Source: Planctomycetota bacterium
Lineage (GTDB): Bacteria; Planctomycetota; Phycisphaerae; Tepidisphaerales; Tepidisphaeraceae
Direction: 5' to 3'
DNA: 37,685 bases
Assembly: GCA_023417885.1 (NCBI GenBank)
Contig: JAEZED010000180.1
Location: forward strand, 1-37,685
The notes below the pieces were generated by a model that was not told where the DNA came from, ran no database searches, and was given only the letters and a program-made list of their open reading frames with translations. Within the stretch, counting starts at the first letter, position 1, and every line of letters begins with the position of its first letter. A program made the translations under genes and the position numbers. Positions 17,514-25,867 of this stretch are shown here, one piece after another.

Positions 17514-18941
17514 ATGCCAAACCTCCTGGCGAGCACCTGGGGACGGCGGGCGGCGTTCTTCTTCCTGTACGTCACCGAGGGCATTCCCCTCGGGTTCACC
17601 GCTGTCGCCATCGCGGCGCAGATGCGCCAGCGCGGCCTGGGCCCGGGGGCGATCGGCGCGTTCGTCGCCTCCCTCTATCTCCCCTGGGCGTGGAAGTGGG
17701 CGGCCGGTCCGGTGGTGGACCTCGTCTACTCGAACCGGCTCGGCAGGCGCCGGGCGTGGATCGTCGGGACGCAGCTGCTCATGGCCACCACGCTGCTCCT
17801 GGCCTGGCCCATTGACTTCGTAACGCGGCTCCAACTCTTCACGGCGATCATCCTCGTGCTGAACATCTTCTCGGCCGTGCAGGATGTCGCGATCGACGCG
17901 CTGGCGGTCGATTCGGTGCCGAAGGAGGAGCGGGGCGTGGTGAACGGGCTGATGTTCGCCGGCTCCTACCTCGGCAGCGCGATCGGGGGCTCCGGTGTGC
18001 TGTTCCTGTCGGCGTGGATCGGCTTCAACGCCACCTTTCCGTTCGTCGTGGGGGCGCTGCTGGCGGTGACGTTCGGCATCTCCTTCTGGCTGCGCGAAAG
18101 GCCGGTGCGGCGTCTTGCTTATCCGGGCAGCAGGGCGGCGGATGACGAAATGCCTGCGGGCACGGATAGGGCATACCCCCTGGAGCACGCGCAGGGAAGC
18201 CGGCTGGGGCAAGTGTTGTTTGAGATCACGTCGTATGCCATGAGCGCGCTCAAAGCGGTCTTCGGCAGCCGGAACGCCGTGGCGGGGCTGGTGTTCGCAC
18301 TGCTGCCGACGGGAGCGTTCAGCCTGAGCCTGCTCGGCCCGACGATCTCGGTGGAGTTGGGCATGTCCGAGTCGGGCATCGCCACGCTCGTGCTCGTCAA
18401 CTCGATTCTCTCCGCCGCCGGTTGTGTGTTGGGCGGGTGGCTCTCGGACCGCGTGGGGCGTCGCGCCTCGATTGCCGTGTACGTCCTGCTGACGCTGATC
18501 CCGACGCTCGCCCTGGCCTGGGGCATGTGGCGCGCGGGTTGGATCATGCCCGTGGACACCACCGCGGAGAACCGGGTGGTCGCGTCGCAGGGGCTGCTCA
18601 GCTTCTACTGGATCGCGGCCGGAGCGTTCTCCTTCGTGTTCGGGCTGATCTACGGCTCGCGGAGCGCGATCTTCATGGATCTGTGCGACCCCGCGGTCGC
18701 GGCGACGCAGTTCACCGCCTACATGGCGCTGATGAACCTGACGATCTCGTACAGCGCCACCTGGCAGGGGTGGAGCGCCGAGAAGTGGGGCTACCCCGTC
18801 ACGCTCGCGCTGGACGCGGCGATCGGCCTGCTGTGCTTGTGCGTTCTGCCCCTGATGTACCCGCGACCGACGCCACAGCCGATCGAGGCTGAGCCAGTGA
18901 CGGATTTGGCGCACAGCGAGTCGGCGATACCAGCTCCATGA
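17514..18941 (+). CDS. MFS permease of the AmpG/PAT type
   Basis: A 475-residue inner-membrane transporter with about 12-14 hydrophobic helices. The N-terminus matches AmpG-like proteins: FFFLYVTEGIPLGFTAVAI, then LYLPWAWKWAAGPVVDL, and the loop 2-3 signature SNRLGRRRAWI. DVAIDALAVDSVPKEERGVVNG in the first half, seen as DVAIDALAVDSVP, is a second family mark. SDRVGRRASIAVY is the matching loop of the second half. AmpG proteins import anhydromuropeptides for wall recycling, but close relatives carry acetyl-CoA or siderophores, so the substrate is open. The ATG at 17514 is preferred to an upstream in-frame start at 17442 that falls inside the preceding terminator. No linked wall-recycling gene is present. 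Confidence 0.82.
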   Translation: MPNLLASTWGRRAAFFFLYVTEGIPLGFTAVAIAAQMRQRGLGPGAIGAFVASLYLPWAWKWAAGPVVDLVYSNRLGRRRAWIVGTQLLMATTLLLAWPIDFVTRLQLFTAIILVLNIFSAVQDVAIDALAVDSVPKEERGVVNGLMFAGSYLGSAIGGSGVLFLSAWIGFNATFPFVVGALLAVTFGISFWLRERPVRRLAYPGSRAADDEMPAGTDRAYPLEHAQGSRLGQVLFEITSYAMSALKAVFGSRNAVAGLVFALLPTGAFSLSLLGPTISVELGMSESGIATLVLVNSILSAAGCVLGGWLSDRVGRRASIAVYVLLTLIPTLALAWGMWRAGWIMPVDTTAENRVVASQGLLSFYWIAAGAFSFVFGLIYGSRSAIFMDLCDPAVAATQFTAYMALMNLTISYSATWQGWSAEKWGYPVTLALDAAIGLLCLCVLPLMYPRPTPQPIEAEPVTDLAHSESAIPAP

Positions 18942-19037
18942 GTTACCGGCTGCCGCCGCCGTCCGGCGCCGGTCCGATTTTCTTCCGGCCTGGAGCTAAA
19001 CCCATCCCCGGTCCCTGCCCGATGCACCTGATGCGGC

Positions 19038-21323
19038 ATGAGCACGTCCCGCGTCGATCTGATCCTGCGCCATCTGGACGCGCTTCCACCGCTTCCGGCG
19101 GTCGCCGTGCGCGTGCTGGAACTCACCAGCCAGCCCACCGTCGACGCACGCGAGCTCGTCCCGCTCATCGAGTCCGATCCCGCCCTCGCCAGTCGCATCC
19201 TTGCCCTCGTCCACCGCGCCGACGCGCCCACACGCGGCGGAACGAGCATCGAGCGGGCAATCGTCCTCCTGGGCTTTCGGCCGATCCGCGCCGCCGTCCT
19301 CGCCATGGCGGTCATGCAGACCTTCCCTGCGGACGAATCGCAGGATTCGAGCGGCCACGAGCCGACCAGGGCCGACTTCTGGATGCACAGCCTCGCCGTC
19401 GGCTGCGCCGCCGAGTTGCTCGCCGAGCGGGCGAAGCGACGGGCCGGAGCCAAGGCGGGCGGTTCCGCGATCGACCCGGCCGAGGCCTTCTGCTGCGGGC
19501 TGCTTCACGACCTGGGCAAGCTGGCGCTGAGCGCCTCGCTCCCCAAGAGCTACGGTCGCGTCGTCCACGCCGCCGACGTGCTGCGGGGAAACATCGCAGA
19601 CGTCGAGCGCGAGGTGATCGGCATCGACCATCACACCGCCGGCCGTCGGCTGGCGGAGCGGTGGCGCCTGCCCGCGGGTGTGCGCGACGTCGTCTGGCTC
19701 CATAACCAGCACCCCGCGGCGCTGCCGGAATCGGTGGCGGCGCACGCGCCGATGATCGCGCTGGTGACGCTCGGGGACCACCTGGCCCGCATGCGCCACC
19801 TCGGCTACAGCGGCAACTACGGCTTCGGGATCCCGCTGGATCTGCTCACGGGGCCGCTGGGTCTCGACCAGGAAGACCTCGACGCGGTGCTCGAGGCCCT
19901 CGTCGAGCGCACCAGCGCCCGCAGCGAGGTGCTCGGCATCGGCAGCGCCGACGCCAGCGAGCTCTACCGCCAGGCGCTGGAGCGTGCCAGCCAGGAACTC
20001 TCGCAGACGCAGGATCGCCTCGAGGAGCAGGCGCGCCGCCAGCGCGACCGCGCCCGGTGCTTCGCCGCCCTCTCCGGCCTGCGGGATGAGCTCCATCCCA
20101 GCGCCACCGTGGCGGATGTGCTCAGCGCCGTCGCCCAGACCGCCTGCGAGGCGATTGGCAGCGGCCCCGTCGCCGCCTTCGCCTTCGCTGCCGATGGATC
20201 GACGGAGATGATCCTCCACAACGGTGACCGCACCCTCCAGGGAGGGCAGGTCGATGCGCGGGCGGAGCTTCCGACACTGCTGGCGCCCGCTCCGGATTCG
20301 GAAGAGACGCTGGTGCTTCCCGCCGGTGACGAGCTCGAATGGCTCACGAGCCGCTACGGGCCGAGCCTGCACGGGCACCGCTGCTGGTGGATGTCGCTGC
20401 GCAACGACTCAGGCACTATCGGCGGCGTTGTCTGGGGCGGAGACGAGCACGAGCAGCAGCGTCTGGCCCCCGACGCCGAGGCGCTGTCGGCGCTGTGCGC
20501 CGGCTGGTCGCTGGCCCTGGGCGCCGCCAAGGCGCGCGACGATACGGCGCGGCTGGCCGAGCAGCTTGCCGAGGCGAATCACCGGCTTGCCGAGGCGCAG
20601 GACCAGATGACGCGGGATCGCGCCGCCCTGAGTATCGCCGAGCTCGCTGCCGGCGCGGCTCACGAGATGAACAACCCGCTGATGGTGATCAGCGGCCGCA
20701 GCCAGCTTCTCTACCAGAACCTCCCCGATGAGCGCGATCGGCAGTCGGCGCTGGCGATCTACAACAACTCGCAGCGGCTCAGCGACATGATTACCTCGCT
20801 GATGCGGTTCGCCCGTCCCGAGGCGGCCGAGCCGGAGCCGACGCCCGTCGCGGAGCTGCTGGCAGAAACGATGCGCCTCGTCGAGGAGCTTCCCGAGCGG
20901 CAGCACCGCGCTGTCGACTGGAACCTGGCGGACGTGCCGCCGGTGCTGGTCGACGGGCGGCAGGTGATGGTCGCCCTCGCGGCGCTGCTGGAGAATGCGT
21001 TCCAGGCCACGCCGGCGCACAGCGGTCGGGTCGAGATCCGCGCCGCGACCGAGCTGGCGGGACGGCAGGCGGTCATCTCGGTGATAGACAATGGCCCCGG
21101 CATGGACGCCGAGACGCTGGCGCACGCATTCGATCCGTTCTTCTCGAGGAAGAAGGCCGGCCGCCGCCGTGGCATGGGCCTCAGTGTTGCCCAGCGGCTC
21201 ATCCAGGCCAACGGCGGCACGTTGCGGCTGGACAGCCGCGAGGGCTCCGGCACCCGAGCCGTCGTGACGCTGCCCCTCAGCGCCCAGGCCGCCGCGCCTG
21301 CTCCGGCGCGCAAGACCGCCTGA
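19038..21323 (+). CDS. HDOD-GAF-like sensor histidine kinase
   Basis: A soluble 761-residue signalling protein. HDOD domain at about 5-270: LPPLPAVAVRVLELTSQP, LIESDPALASRIL and LLGFRPIRAAVLA. It keeps metal-site-like HD residues His117, His157-Asp158 (GLLHDLGKLAL) and His198-His199, which many HDOD proteins have lost. A coiled coil follows at 305-345, a GAF-like domain at about 345-500, and a second coiled coil at 500-530. The H box is AAGAAHEMNNPLMVISG with phospho-acceptor His542. The ATPase domain has ALLENAFQATP, VIDNGPGMD, FDPFFSRK and GMGLSVAQRLIQANGG. The ATG at 19038 has no clear Shine-Dalgarno. The gene lies upstream of a pseudo-receiver protein with which it could work. Confidence 0.92.
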   Translation: MSTSRVDLILRHLDALPPLPAVAVRVLELTSQPTVDARELVPLIESDPALASRILALVHRADAPTRGGTSIERAIVLLGFRPIRAAVLAMAVMQTFPADESQDSSGHEPTRADFWMHSLAVGCAAELLAERAKRRAGAKAGGSAIDPAEAFCCGLLHDLGKLALSASLPKSYGRVVHAADVLRGNIADVEREVIGIDHHTAGRRLAERWRLPAGVRDVVWLHNQHPAALPESVAAHAPMIALVTLGDHLARMRHLGYSGNYGFGIPLDLLTGPLGLDQEDLDAVLEALVERTSARSEVLGIGSADASELYRQALERASQELSQTQDRLEEQARRQRDRARCFAALSGLRDELHPSATVADVLSAVAQTACEAIGSGPVAAFAFAADGSTEMILHNGDRTLQGGQVDARAELPTLLAPAPDSEETLVLPAGDELEWLTSRYGPSLHGHRCWWMSLRNDSGTIGGVVWGGDEHEQQRLAPDAEALSALCAGWSLALGAAKARDDTARLAEQLAEANHRLAEAQDQMTRDRAALSIAELAAGAAHEMNNPLMVISGRSQLLYQNLPDERDRQSALAIYNNSQRLSDMITSLMRFARPEAAEPEPTPVAELLAETMRLVEELPERQHRAVDWNLADVPPVLVDGRQVMVALAALLENAFQATPAHSGRVEIRAATELAGRQAVISVIDNGPGMDAETLAHAFDPFFSRKKAGRRRGMGLSVAQRLIQANGGTLRLDSREGSGTRAVVTLPLSAQAAAPAPARKTA

Positions 21324-21798
21324 CAATCTTCATCCTTCGCCGCATGCCTCGCGCGTGTGCCCTGGTGAGGCGCCGGAGTGCCGGCGCGGCTCACTCTGGC
21401 AATTGCTTGCCGGTTTTCGTCCCCGCCTCGCCGACGTCCGATAGGCCGCCGGCTATTGGTACTGCCGGCCGCGTCCGCTCGACGGGGCCGGAAGATCGCG
21501 TCCGCGGACGTCAGCTTCTGCTCAAGCGGGGCCTCCACGCGTTCGACACAACCATCAGCGGGAGACGGATTTCCCGCCACGCACCGGCAGCGGAGAGCCG
21601 GTCGTGCGACCGGTTCCGGAGGGAAAGTGAACCGGCCGTGCTGTGCCCTCTGGAGGCACCGCGACCACGTGTCGCGACGTCTTCCGAAGGGGAGAAGATT
21701 CGCGCCGCCGACGGAAGGAGCCGACGGCGGCGGTGGCATACCAACCGATGCCGTGCCCGCGCACATCCGCGGCGCGCGGCGGAGGGAGAGCAGTTTCC
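21324..21798 (+). other. Gene-free 475-bp structured leader
   Basis: No convincing gene is seen on either strand. The stretch is full of stable inverted repeats: GCGGGA-GACGGAT-TTCCCGC near 21558-21577, ACCGGC/GCCGGT near 21584-21603, CGCGAC-CACGT-GTCGCG at 21660-21676, and GCCGCCG/CGGCGGC at 21704-21731. The last has a symmetric A-A mismatch and an AAGGAG loop. I compared it by eye with the cores of the c-di-GMP-I, cobalamin and SAM riboswitches and found no match. It may be a long structured 5' UTR of the receiver-GAF gene or an independent RNA. Confidence 0.4.
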
Positions 21799-23025
21799 AT
21801 GGTTGCTTCCGCCAAGCCCAATCCATTCAAGGATCCTTCCAACCCATCGTCGCAGGAGCTCCCGGAACGGCTGATCAAGCTGCTGCCGGGCATGCGCCTC
21901 CTCGTGGTCGATGCCGACCCCGCAGTCGCCGCCGCGGTGCGCAAGGCGATGGGGGCGGTCGAAGGAAAGCTGGGCGCAAGGCGTCCGCCCCGCAGGCAGG
22001 CGGCACAACAGGCGACGGTCTTCGCCGCCGCCGACCTCGCCGAGGCACGCCAGGTGCTGCGAAAGCTCGCGTCGCGTGCCGAGTCGGTGGACCTGGTGAT
22101 CGCCGAGTCGCGCCAGGCGGACGGCGAGGGTCTCTCGCTCGCCGAAGCGCTGGCGGCGGCCCGTTCGGAGGCGCGGTTGATCCTGACCAGCGCCTCGCCG
22201 ACTCTCTCCGAAAGCCTTTCCGCCTTCCGGGCAGGAGCCTTGGACTACCTGCCCAAGCCGCTGACGCCCGACCTGCTCCGCGAGCGCCTGCGCCTCGCGC
22301 TGGCGCGGCGTTACCTCCAGGTGAAGGATCAGCGCCGGCTTCATCGGCTGAAAGGTGCGGTTCGCCAGTTGAATCAGGCGCGCCGGACGGTCGGACAGAA
22401 GGTGGACCTGCTTTGCCAGGATCTCGTCAGCGCCTACAGCGACCTGTCGCGCCAGTTCGAGCGCGTGCGGGTCGGCGAGCACCTGCGCCGCCTGCTCGAC
22501 TCGGCGGCCGATCTCGAGCAGATGCTCTGCCACATGATGGACTGGCTCCTTCGGGAGCTTGGCCACTGCAACATCGCCATCTTTCTTGCGGACGACAACG
22601 GCAAGAGCGAGCTCGGCGCCTACATGAAACACACGGTCGCGGGCGACGAGGCGGTCACGAAGTGGCTGGCGCGCCACATCGTTCCGCGGGCCGGCGCTGA
22701 CGGATGGACCTGCGCCGGCGGAGAGGCGGGCGAGCTGCCCGCCACCGGGAGCATCAAGGCGCTGCGCGAGCAGGCCGTCCTAGCCGCCGACTGCACCTAC
22801 CTGGCCGAGTCGCTCGGTACGATCGTCGTCTTCCGGCCGGCGGACAAGCCATTCAACCCGGACGCCCTCGAGCTGCTCAAGGCGGCGGGGCCGGTCTTCG
22901 CCACGGCGCTGACGAACCTGGTGCGTGGCGCCGACGAGAACGGTCGCCGCAAGCAGGAGGAGGCGGCGGACGACCAGGACGAGGACGCCGACGAGTGGTG
23001 GCGCCGCGGGGAGTCGGCGGCTTGA
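21799..23025 (+). CDS. Degenerate receiver domain fused to a GAF domain
   Basis: Residues 31-170 have the receiver fold. MRLLVVDADP keeps Asp38 but has Ala39 in place of the second acid. The phospho-acceptor position is Glu103 (DLVIAES in place of DLILLD), Thr130 or Ser131 holds the switch site (ILTSASP), and Lys153 is kept (LPKPLTP). A basic insertion sits at 57-70. A coiled coil spans about 172-225 and a GAF-like domain 226-385, with a very acidic, Trp-containing tail. There is no DNA-binding or enzymatic output, so it probably acts through protein contacts. The ATG at 21799 is preceded by GGAGGGAG; the in-frame GTG at 21733 is an alternative. It follows the HDOD-kinase gene but is separated by 475 bp. 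Confidence 0.8.
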   Translation: MVASAKPNPFKDPSNPSSQELPERLIKLLPGMRLLVVDADPAVAAAVRKAMGAVEGKLGARRPPRRQAAQQATVFAAADLAEARQVLRKLASRAESVDLVIAESRQADGEGLSLAEALAAARSEARLILTSASPTLSESLSAFRAGALDYLPKPLTPDLLRERLRLALARRYLQVKDQRRLHRLKGAVRQLNQARRTVGQKVDLLCQDLVSAYSDLSRQFERVRVGEHLRRLLDSAADLEQMLCHMMDWLLRELGHCNIAIFLADDNGKSELGAYMKHTVAGDEAVTKWLARHIVPRAGADGWTCAGGEAGELPATGSIKALREQAVLAADCTYLAESLGTIVVFRPADKPFNPDALELLKAAGPVFATALTNLVRGADENGRRKQEEAADDQDEDADEWWRRGESAA

Positions 23026-23434
23026 AAGCGCGGCGGGCGATGCGCGTGCATCCTTCGCCTGTTCAGGGTGTTGCGCGCGGAGCGCGCGGTGAAACTTTCC
23101 GTGATTGTCCGGCGTATGAGTGATCGATAGTGTTTGGTTGTACGGCGTACTGCGGTGTACGAGGCAGAGGGCCCAATGTGGTCGAGCCGATGAGCACCCT
23201 TTACGGCGCCGTGTCACCGGTCGGGAACATGCCCGCAGGGATCACCGCCAGGTGATCGAGACGGGACGTTGTCTGCCGGTTCGCTTCCGGGCCGGGTCAC
23301 CCTCGTGGCGGCCCCGCAGCGGAGGACGGGCACGGGCCACTTGTTGTCTTAAAGGGTTCGTCACACTGCCCTCCCACGGCACAGGCGGTTTGCCCGTACA
23401 ACCTGTACCGGACTCTTTCGGGAGCCCGACCAGC
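23026..23434 (+). other. Gene-free stretch, possible non-coding RNA
   Basis: No supported gene occurs between 23026 and 23512. The interval carries several hairpins, the clearest being GATCACC (23240-23246), loop GCCA, GGTGATC (23251-23257), and CGGG/CCCG just before it. GTAC recurs three times around 23139-23160. The interval ends in a strong terminator at 23435. It could be a long 3' UTR, an attenuated leader of the lipoprotein gene, or a separate RNA. I searched by eye for RNase P, tmRNA and SRP RNA core motifs and did not find them. Confidence 0.3.
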
Positions 23435-23465
23435 GCACGCCCCCTCCGGGGCGTGCCTTCGTTTG
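23435..23465 (+). terminator. Rho-independent terminator
   Basis: GCACGCCCC (23435-23443) pairs perfectly with GGGGCGTGC (23448-23456) around loop CTCC, and the tail CTTCGTTTG follows. It lies 410 bases after the receiver-GAF stop and 48 bases before the lipoprotein start, so it separates the two transcripts or attenuates the second. Confidence 0.7.
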
Positions 23466-23512
23466 CGCTGACTTCATGCCGCTTCCCGTCCGCAGGACGC
23501 TAAGCTTCAGGC

Positions 23513-23782
23513 ATGGAGCCGAGGCCAAGATCCAACAGCCGCACTCGCACGTGCCGCGCCCTCGCCGCCCCGGCCATACTCGTCGGCGCGGCAGGGCTAG
23601 CGCTTGCCGGCTGCTCCCGCAATCACACCCTCGAGACGGGATACCAGTACCAGCCGCTGAACAGCTCCAGCATCGAGCGGCGCGCCTTCTACGCGGACCC
23701 ATACAGCATCGAGGCCCGCCGCGCCCAGGCACAGCGCCAGCGGCGTGCCCGCGAGGCCGGAAACCTCCCCGGCTTGCAATGA
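23513..23782 (+). CDS. Small lipoprotein of unknown function
   Basis: An 89-residue protein with an Arg-rich N-terminus, a hydrophobic core (ALAAPAILVGAAGLALAGC) and a lipobox LAGC whose cysteine is residue 34. The mature part of about 55 residues has a Tyr/Ser-rich start (TGYQYQPLNSSS) and a very basic, Gln/Arg/Ala-rich end (RRAQAQRQRRAREAG). It is expected to be lipid-anchored, facing the periplasm. The length of the n-region is unusual, so the real start could be a little downstream, though no later ATG precedes the hydrophobic core. No family is recognised. It lies just after a terminator and ahead of a TPR protein. Confidence 0.65.
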   Translation: MEPRPRSNSRTRTCRALAAPAILVGAAGLALAGCSRNHTLETGYQYQPLNSSSIERRAFYADPYSIEARRAQAQRQRRAREAGNLPGLQ

Positions 23783-23921
23783 TTTGACCGAAGTCGTGCC
23801 GGCCCGATGCCCGATGTCCCCTGTGTGGGCGCCGCCGAAGGCTAGAATCTCCGGTGCCCCCGATCGTGCGGTGAAGGGGCGATGCCGGATCCGAATCCCG
23901 GAACCGGCGCCTCTGGATCTC

Positions 23922-24737
23922 ATGCATCACTCTCCCGGGCAAGAGCGACAATCGCCCCCCGCGCCAGGCGTCGGCCCGGCGCGCGTGCGGGACGCGGCGG
24001 CCGCTCCGGCCTGCATCCCCCCGGATCCTCACCGCTTCGTGGAAGACGTCGAGCCGCTGCTGGCGGGGCAGGACACTTCAGGCCTGATGCGCCTGCTCAA
24101 GAACCGCTACAGCGGGCCGCAGATCTGCTCGCTGCTGAACAGCCCGCTCGTCGACGCGCGCAAGCTCGCGGCGCTCAGCCTGGCGCTCGTCGGCGGTGAC
24201 GATGCGATCCCCGCACTGGCACTGCACCTGCGCGACGCCGACCCGATGGTCAACGAGATGGCGGAGCATGCGCTTTGGAGCATCTGGTTCCGCGGCGGCA
24301 CGGCGGAGGCGAACGCGCTGCTGCTCCGGGGCACCGAATGCCTAAACGAGCGCCGGATGGACGAGGCGCTGCAACATTTCACGGCGGCGATCGGTGCATG
24401 CGGGGAGTTTGCAGAGGCATACAACCAGCGCGGGATGGTGCACTACCTCCAGGAGCGCTTCGACGAGGCGCTGCCGGATTGCCGGCGCGCCGCGGAGTTG
24501 ATGCCGTGCCATTTCGGTGCCTGGGCCTGCCGCGGGCATTGCCACGCGCATCGGCGTGAGTTCGAGGCGGCGCTCGACTGCTACCGCCGCGCCCTGGCGA
24601 TCAATCCCCACCTGTCGTGCGTGGCGGAGATGGTGGAGGCGCTCGAAGCGCGCCACGCCTCCGGCCAGGACGTGGAGGACTGGACCGAAACCTGGAAGCC
24701 GCATCACCCGCGCCAACCGGGCGATCCCTGCGCCTGA
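23922..24737 (+). CDS. HEAT-like and TPR repeat protein
   Basis: A 271-residue soluble protein. After a Pro/Ala-rich start, residues about 45-120 look like a HEAT or PBS-lyase-type helical pair: ARKLAALSLALVGGDDAIPAL is seen in part as KLAALSLALVGGDDAIPAL, then LRDADPMVNEMAEHALWSIW. TPR repeats follow from about 125: ANALLLRGTECLNERRMDEAL, AYNQRGMVHYLQERFDEALP, and HCHAHRREFEAALDCYRRAL, each quoted within one repeat. Such proteins are protein-interaction scaffolds and no enzymatic motif is present. The start is uncertain: ATG 23922 is taken because upstream sequence looks unconserved, but in-frame starts exist at 23814 and further upstream, and none has a good Shine-Dalgarno. Confidence 0.75.
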   Translation: MHHSPGQERQSPPAPGVGPARVRDAAAAPACIPPDPHRFVEDVEPLLAGQDTSGLMRLLKNRYSGPQICSLLNSPLVDARKLAALSLALVGGDDAIPALALHLRDADPMVNEMAEHALWSIWFRGGTAEANALLLRGTECLNERRMDEALQHFTAAIGACGEFAEAYNQRGMVHYLQERFDEALPDCRRAAELMPCHFGAWACRGHCHAHRREFEAALDCYRRALAINPHLSCVAEMVEALEARHASGQDVEDWTETWKPHHPRQPGDPCA

Positions 24738-24805
24738 TCGCATTACGACGCACCGACCGGGAGCACCCCACCCATGCGGCCGGCGCTTCTCCCTAGAATG
24801 TCCTT

Positions 24806-25852
24806 GTGAGCCTTGCGGCCTCGCAGCTTCAACAGTCGTCACCCGGCGCGGCGATCGAACCGACCGCGCCACGCCGGACGTACGCCCGACTCACCGATCG
24901 CGTCAGGCTTCGTTGGAATGCTGCGCGGCTCGTGGAGGTCGCTTCCGTCGGCTGGGTGCTTGGTCTCGTTCCCGCCGCCCTGGTGATCGCGTGGGGATTC
25001 GGCGCGGCCAGTATGCTGATTCCGTTGCTTGCAGCGGCGATCGCCATCGCGGTCGGATGGCGCCCCGTGTCGCCTGAAGCCGCCGCCGATCGTGTCGATG
25101 CGACCTTCGGCACGCGCGAACTGTTCGGCACGACCCTGCGCCTGCGCGACACTGCCGACGGCGCTTGGCTGGCCGCCACGGCCGACTCGACGGCGCACCG
25201 GCTCGCGGCGGGCGATGTTCCCGTAACGCGTTTCGCGCGCCGGTGGTGGGGCGGCGTCGCGATCCTGACCTGCGCCACGGTCGCCGGCGGTCTGCTGGTG
25301 CAGCGCGGCGGCACGGACGTGTCGCCCATAGCCGACGCGCGGCTGGTGCCGGCGGGCTCGCTGATCGCGGACGACGCCAGTGAAGATCGCAAAGCGATCG
25401 GGAGCGCCGCACGCGGCGGCGCCAGCGCCGGTCCGCAGCGCGGTGCCGCGAGTTTTGATCGAGGTCTTCCGGCCCAGCCCTCCGCCCCGGGCTCAGAGGG
25501 GGGCGAAGCGTGGGACAGTGCATCCAACGCGTCCGGTGGCGCCGCGACGGGCGGCGGCGCCGCCGTGGACGAAGCAACGACCCTCGCGAGGCCACAGGAG
25601 CGGCCAGTCGGCGCGGCGGAGCGATCCGACGCCGAGGGCGACGCGACGAGCGGCGGCGGGGTGACCGGTTCCGCAAGCGACCGCCCCGGCGTCCCTACAA
25701 CGAGCGGCGACGCCGACACCTCGCGCCCCGGAGTGACAGGCCGCGGAAGTTCGGGACGTGCTGAATTGCCCCCGGGGGTGGATGCAGCGATGCTCCGCTC
25801 CATTCCGCCCGCCTATCACGACCTTGTCCGCCGCTACTTCTCCGGCCAATAG
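24806..25852 (+). CDS. Unknown membrane protein with long low-complexity tail
   Basis: A 348-residue protein with a GTG start at 24806. Two closely spaced membrane helices lie at about 53-90 (VLGLVPAALVIAWGFG, SMLIPLLAAAIAIAVGW). A short globular piece follows (AAADRVDATFGTRELFGTTL), then a third helix at about 147-167 (WWGGVAILTCATVAGGLLVQ). Residues about 190-320 are Gly/Ala/Ser/Thr/Asp-rich and probably disordered. The chain ends in a conserved-looking cap, LRSIPPAYHDLVRRYFSGQ. I know similar tails from proteins near BatA/MoxR-type clusters in planctomycetes, but no such genes are here, so no function is offered. It is convergent with the glycosyltransferase gene, 15 bp away. Confidence 0.7.
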   Translation: MSLAASQLQQSSPGAAIEPTAPRRTYARLTDRVRLRWNAARLVEVASVGWVLGLVPAALVIAWGFGAASMLIPLLAAAIAIAVGWRPVSPEAAADRVDATFGTRELFGTTLRLRDTADGAWLAATADSTAHRLAAGDVPVTRFARRWWGGVAILTCATVAGGLLVQRGGTDVSPIADARLVPAGSLIADDASEDRKAIGSAARGGASAGPQRGAASFDRGLPAQPSAPGSEGGEAWDSASNASGGAATGGGAAVDEATTLARPQERPVGAAERSDAEGDATSGGGVTGSASDRPGVPTTSGDADTSRPGVTGRGSSGRAELPPGVDAAMLRSIPPAYHDLVRRYFSGQ

Positions 25853-25867
25853 GCGCTCGGCAGGCCT

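Noticed and set aside
18945..18992. Terminator after the MFS gene (CCGGC/GCCGG then TTTTCTT)
   Set aside because: The loop is long and the T stretch begins several bases after the stem, so the fit is poor.
21558..21660. c-di-GMP-I riboswitch before the receiver-GAF gene
   Set aside because: A CACGCACCGGCA stretch recalls the start of the motif, but the later conserved core segments are absent.
23080..23110. RNase P RNA core on either strand
   Set aside because: GGAAAGTTTC on the minus strand only loosely resembles the P4 motif, and no partner region was found.
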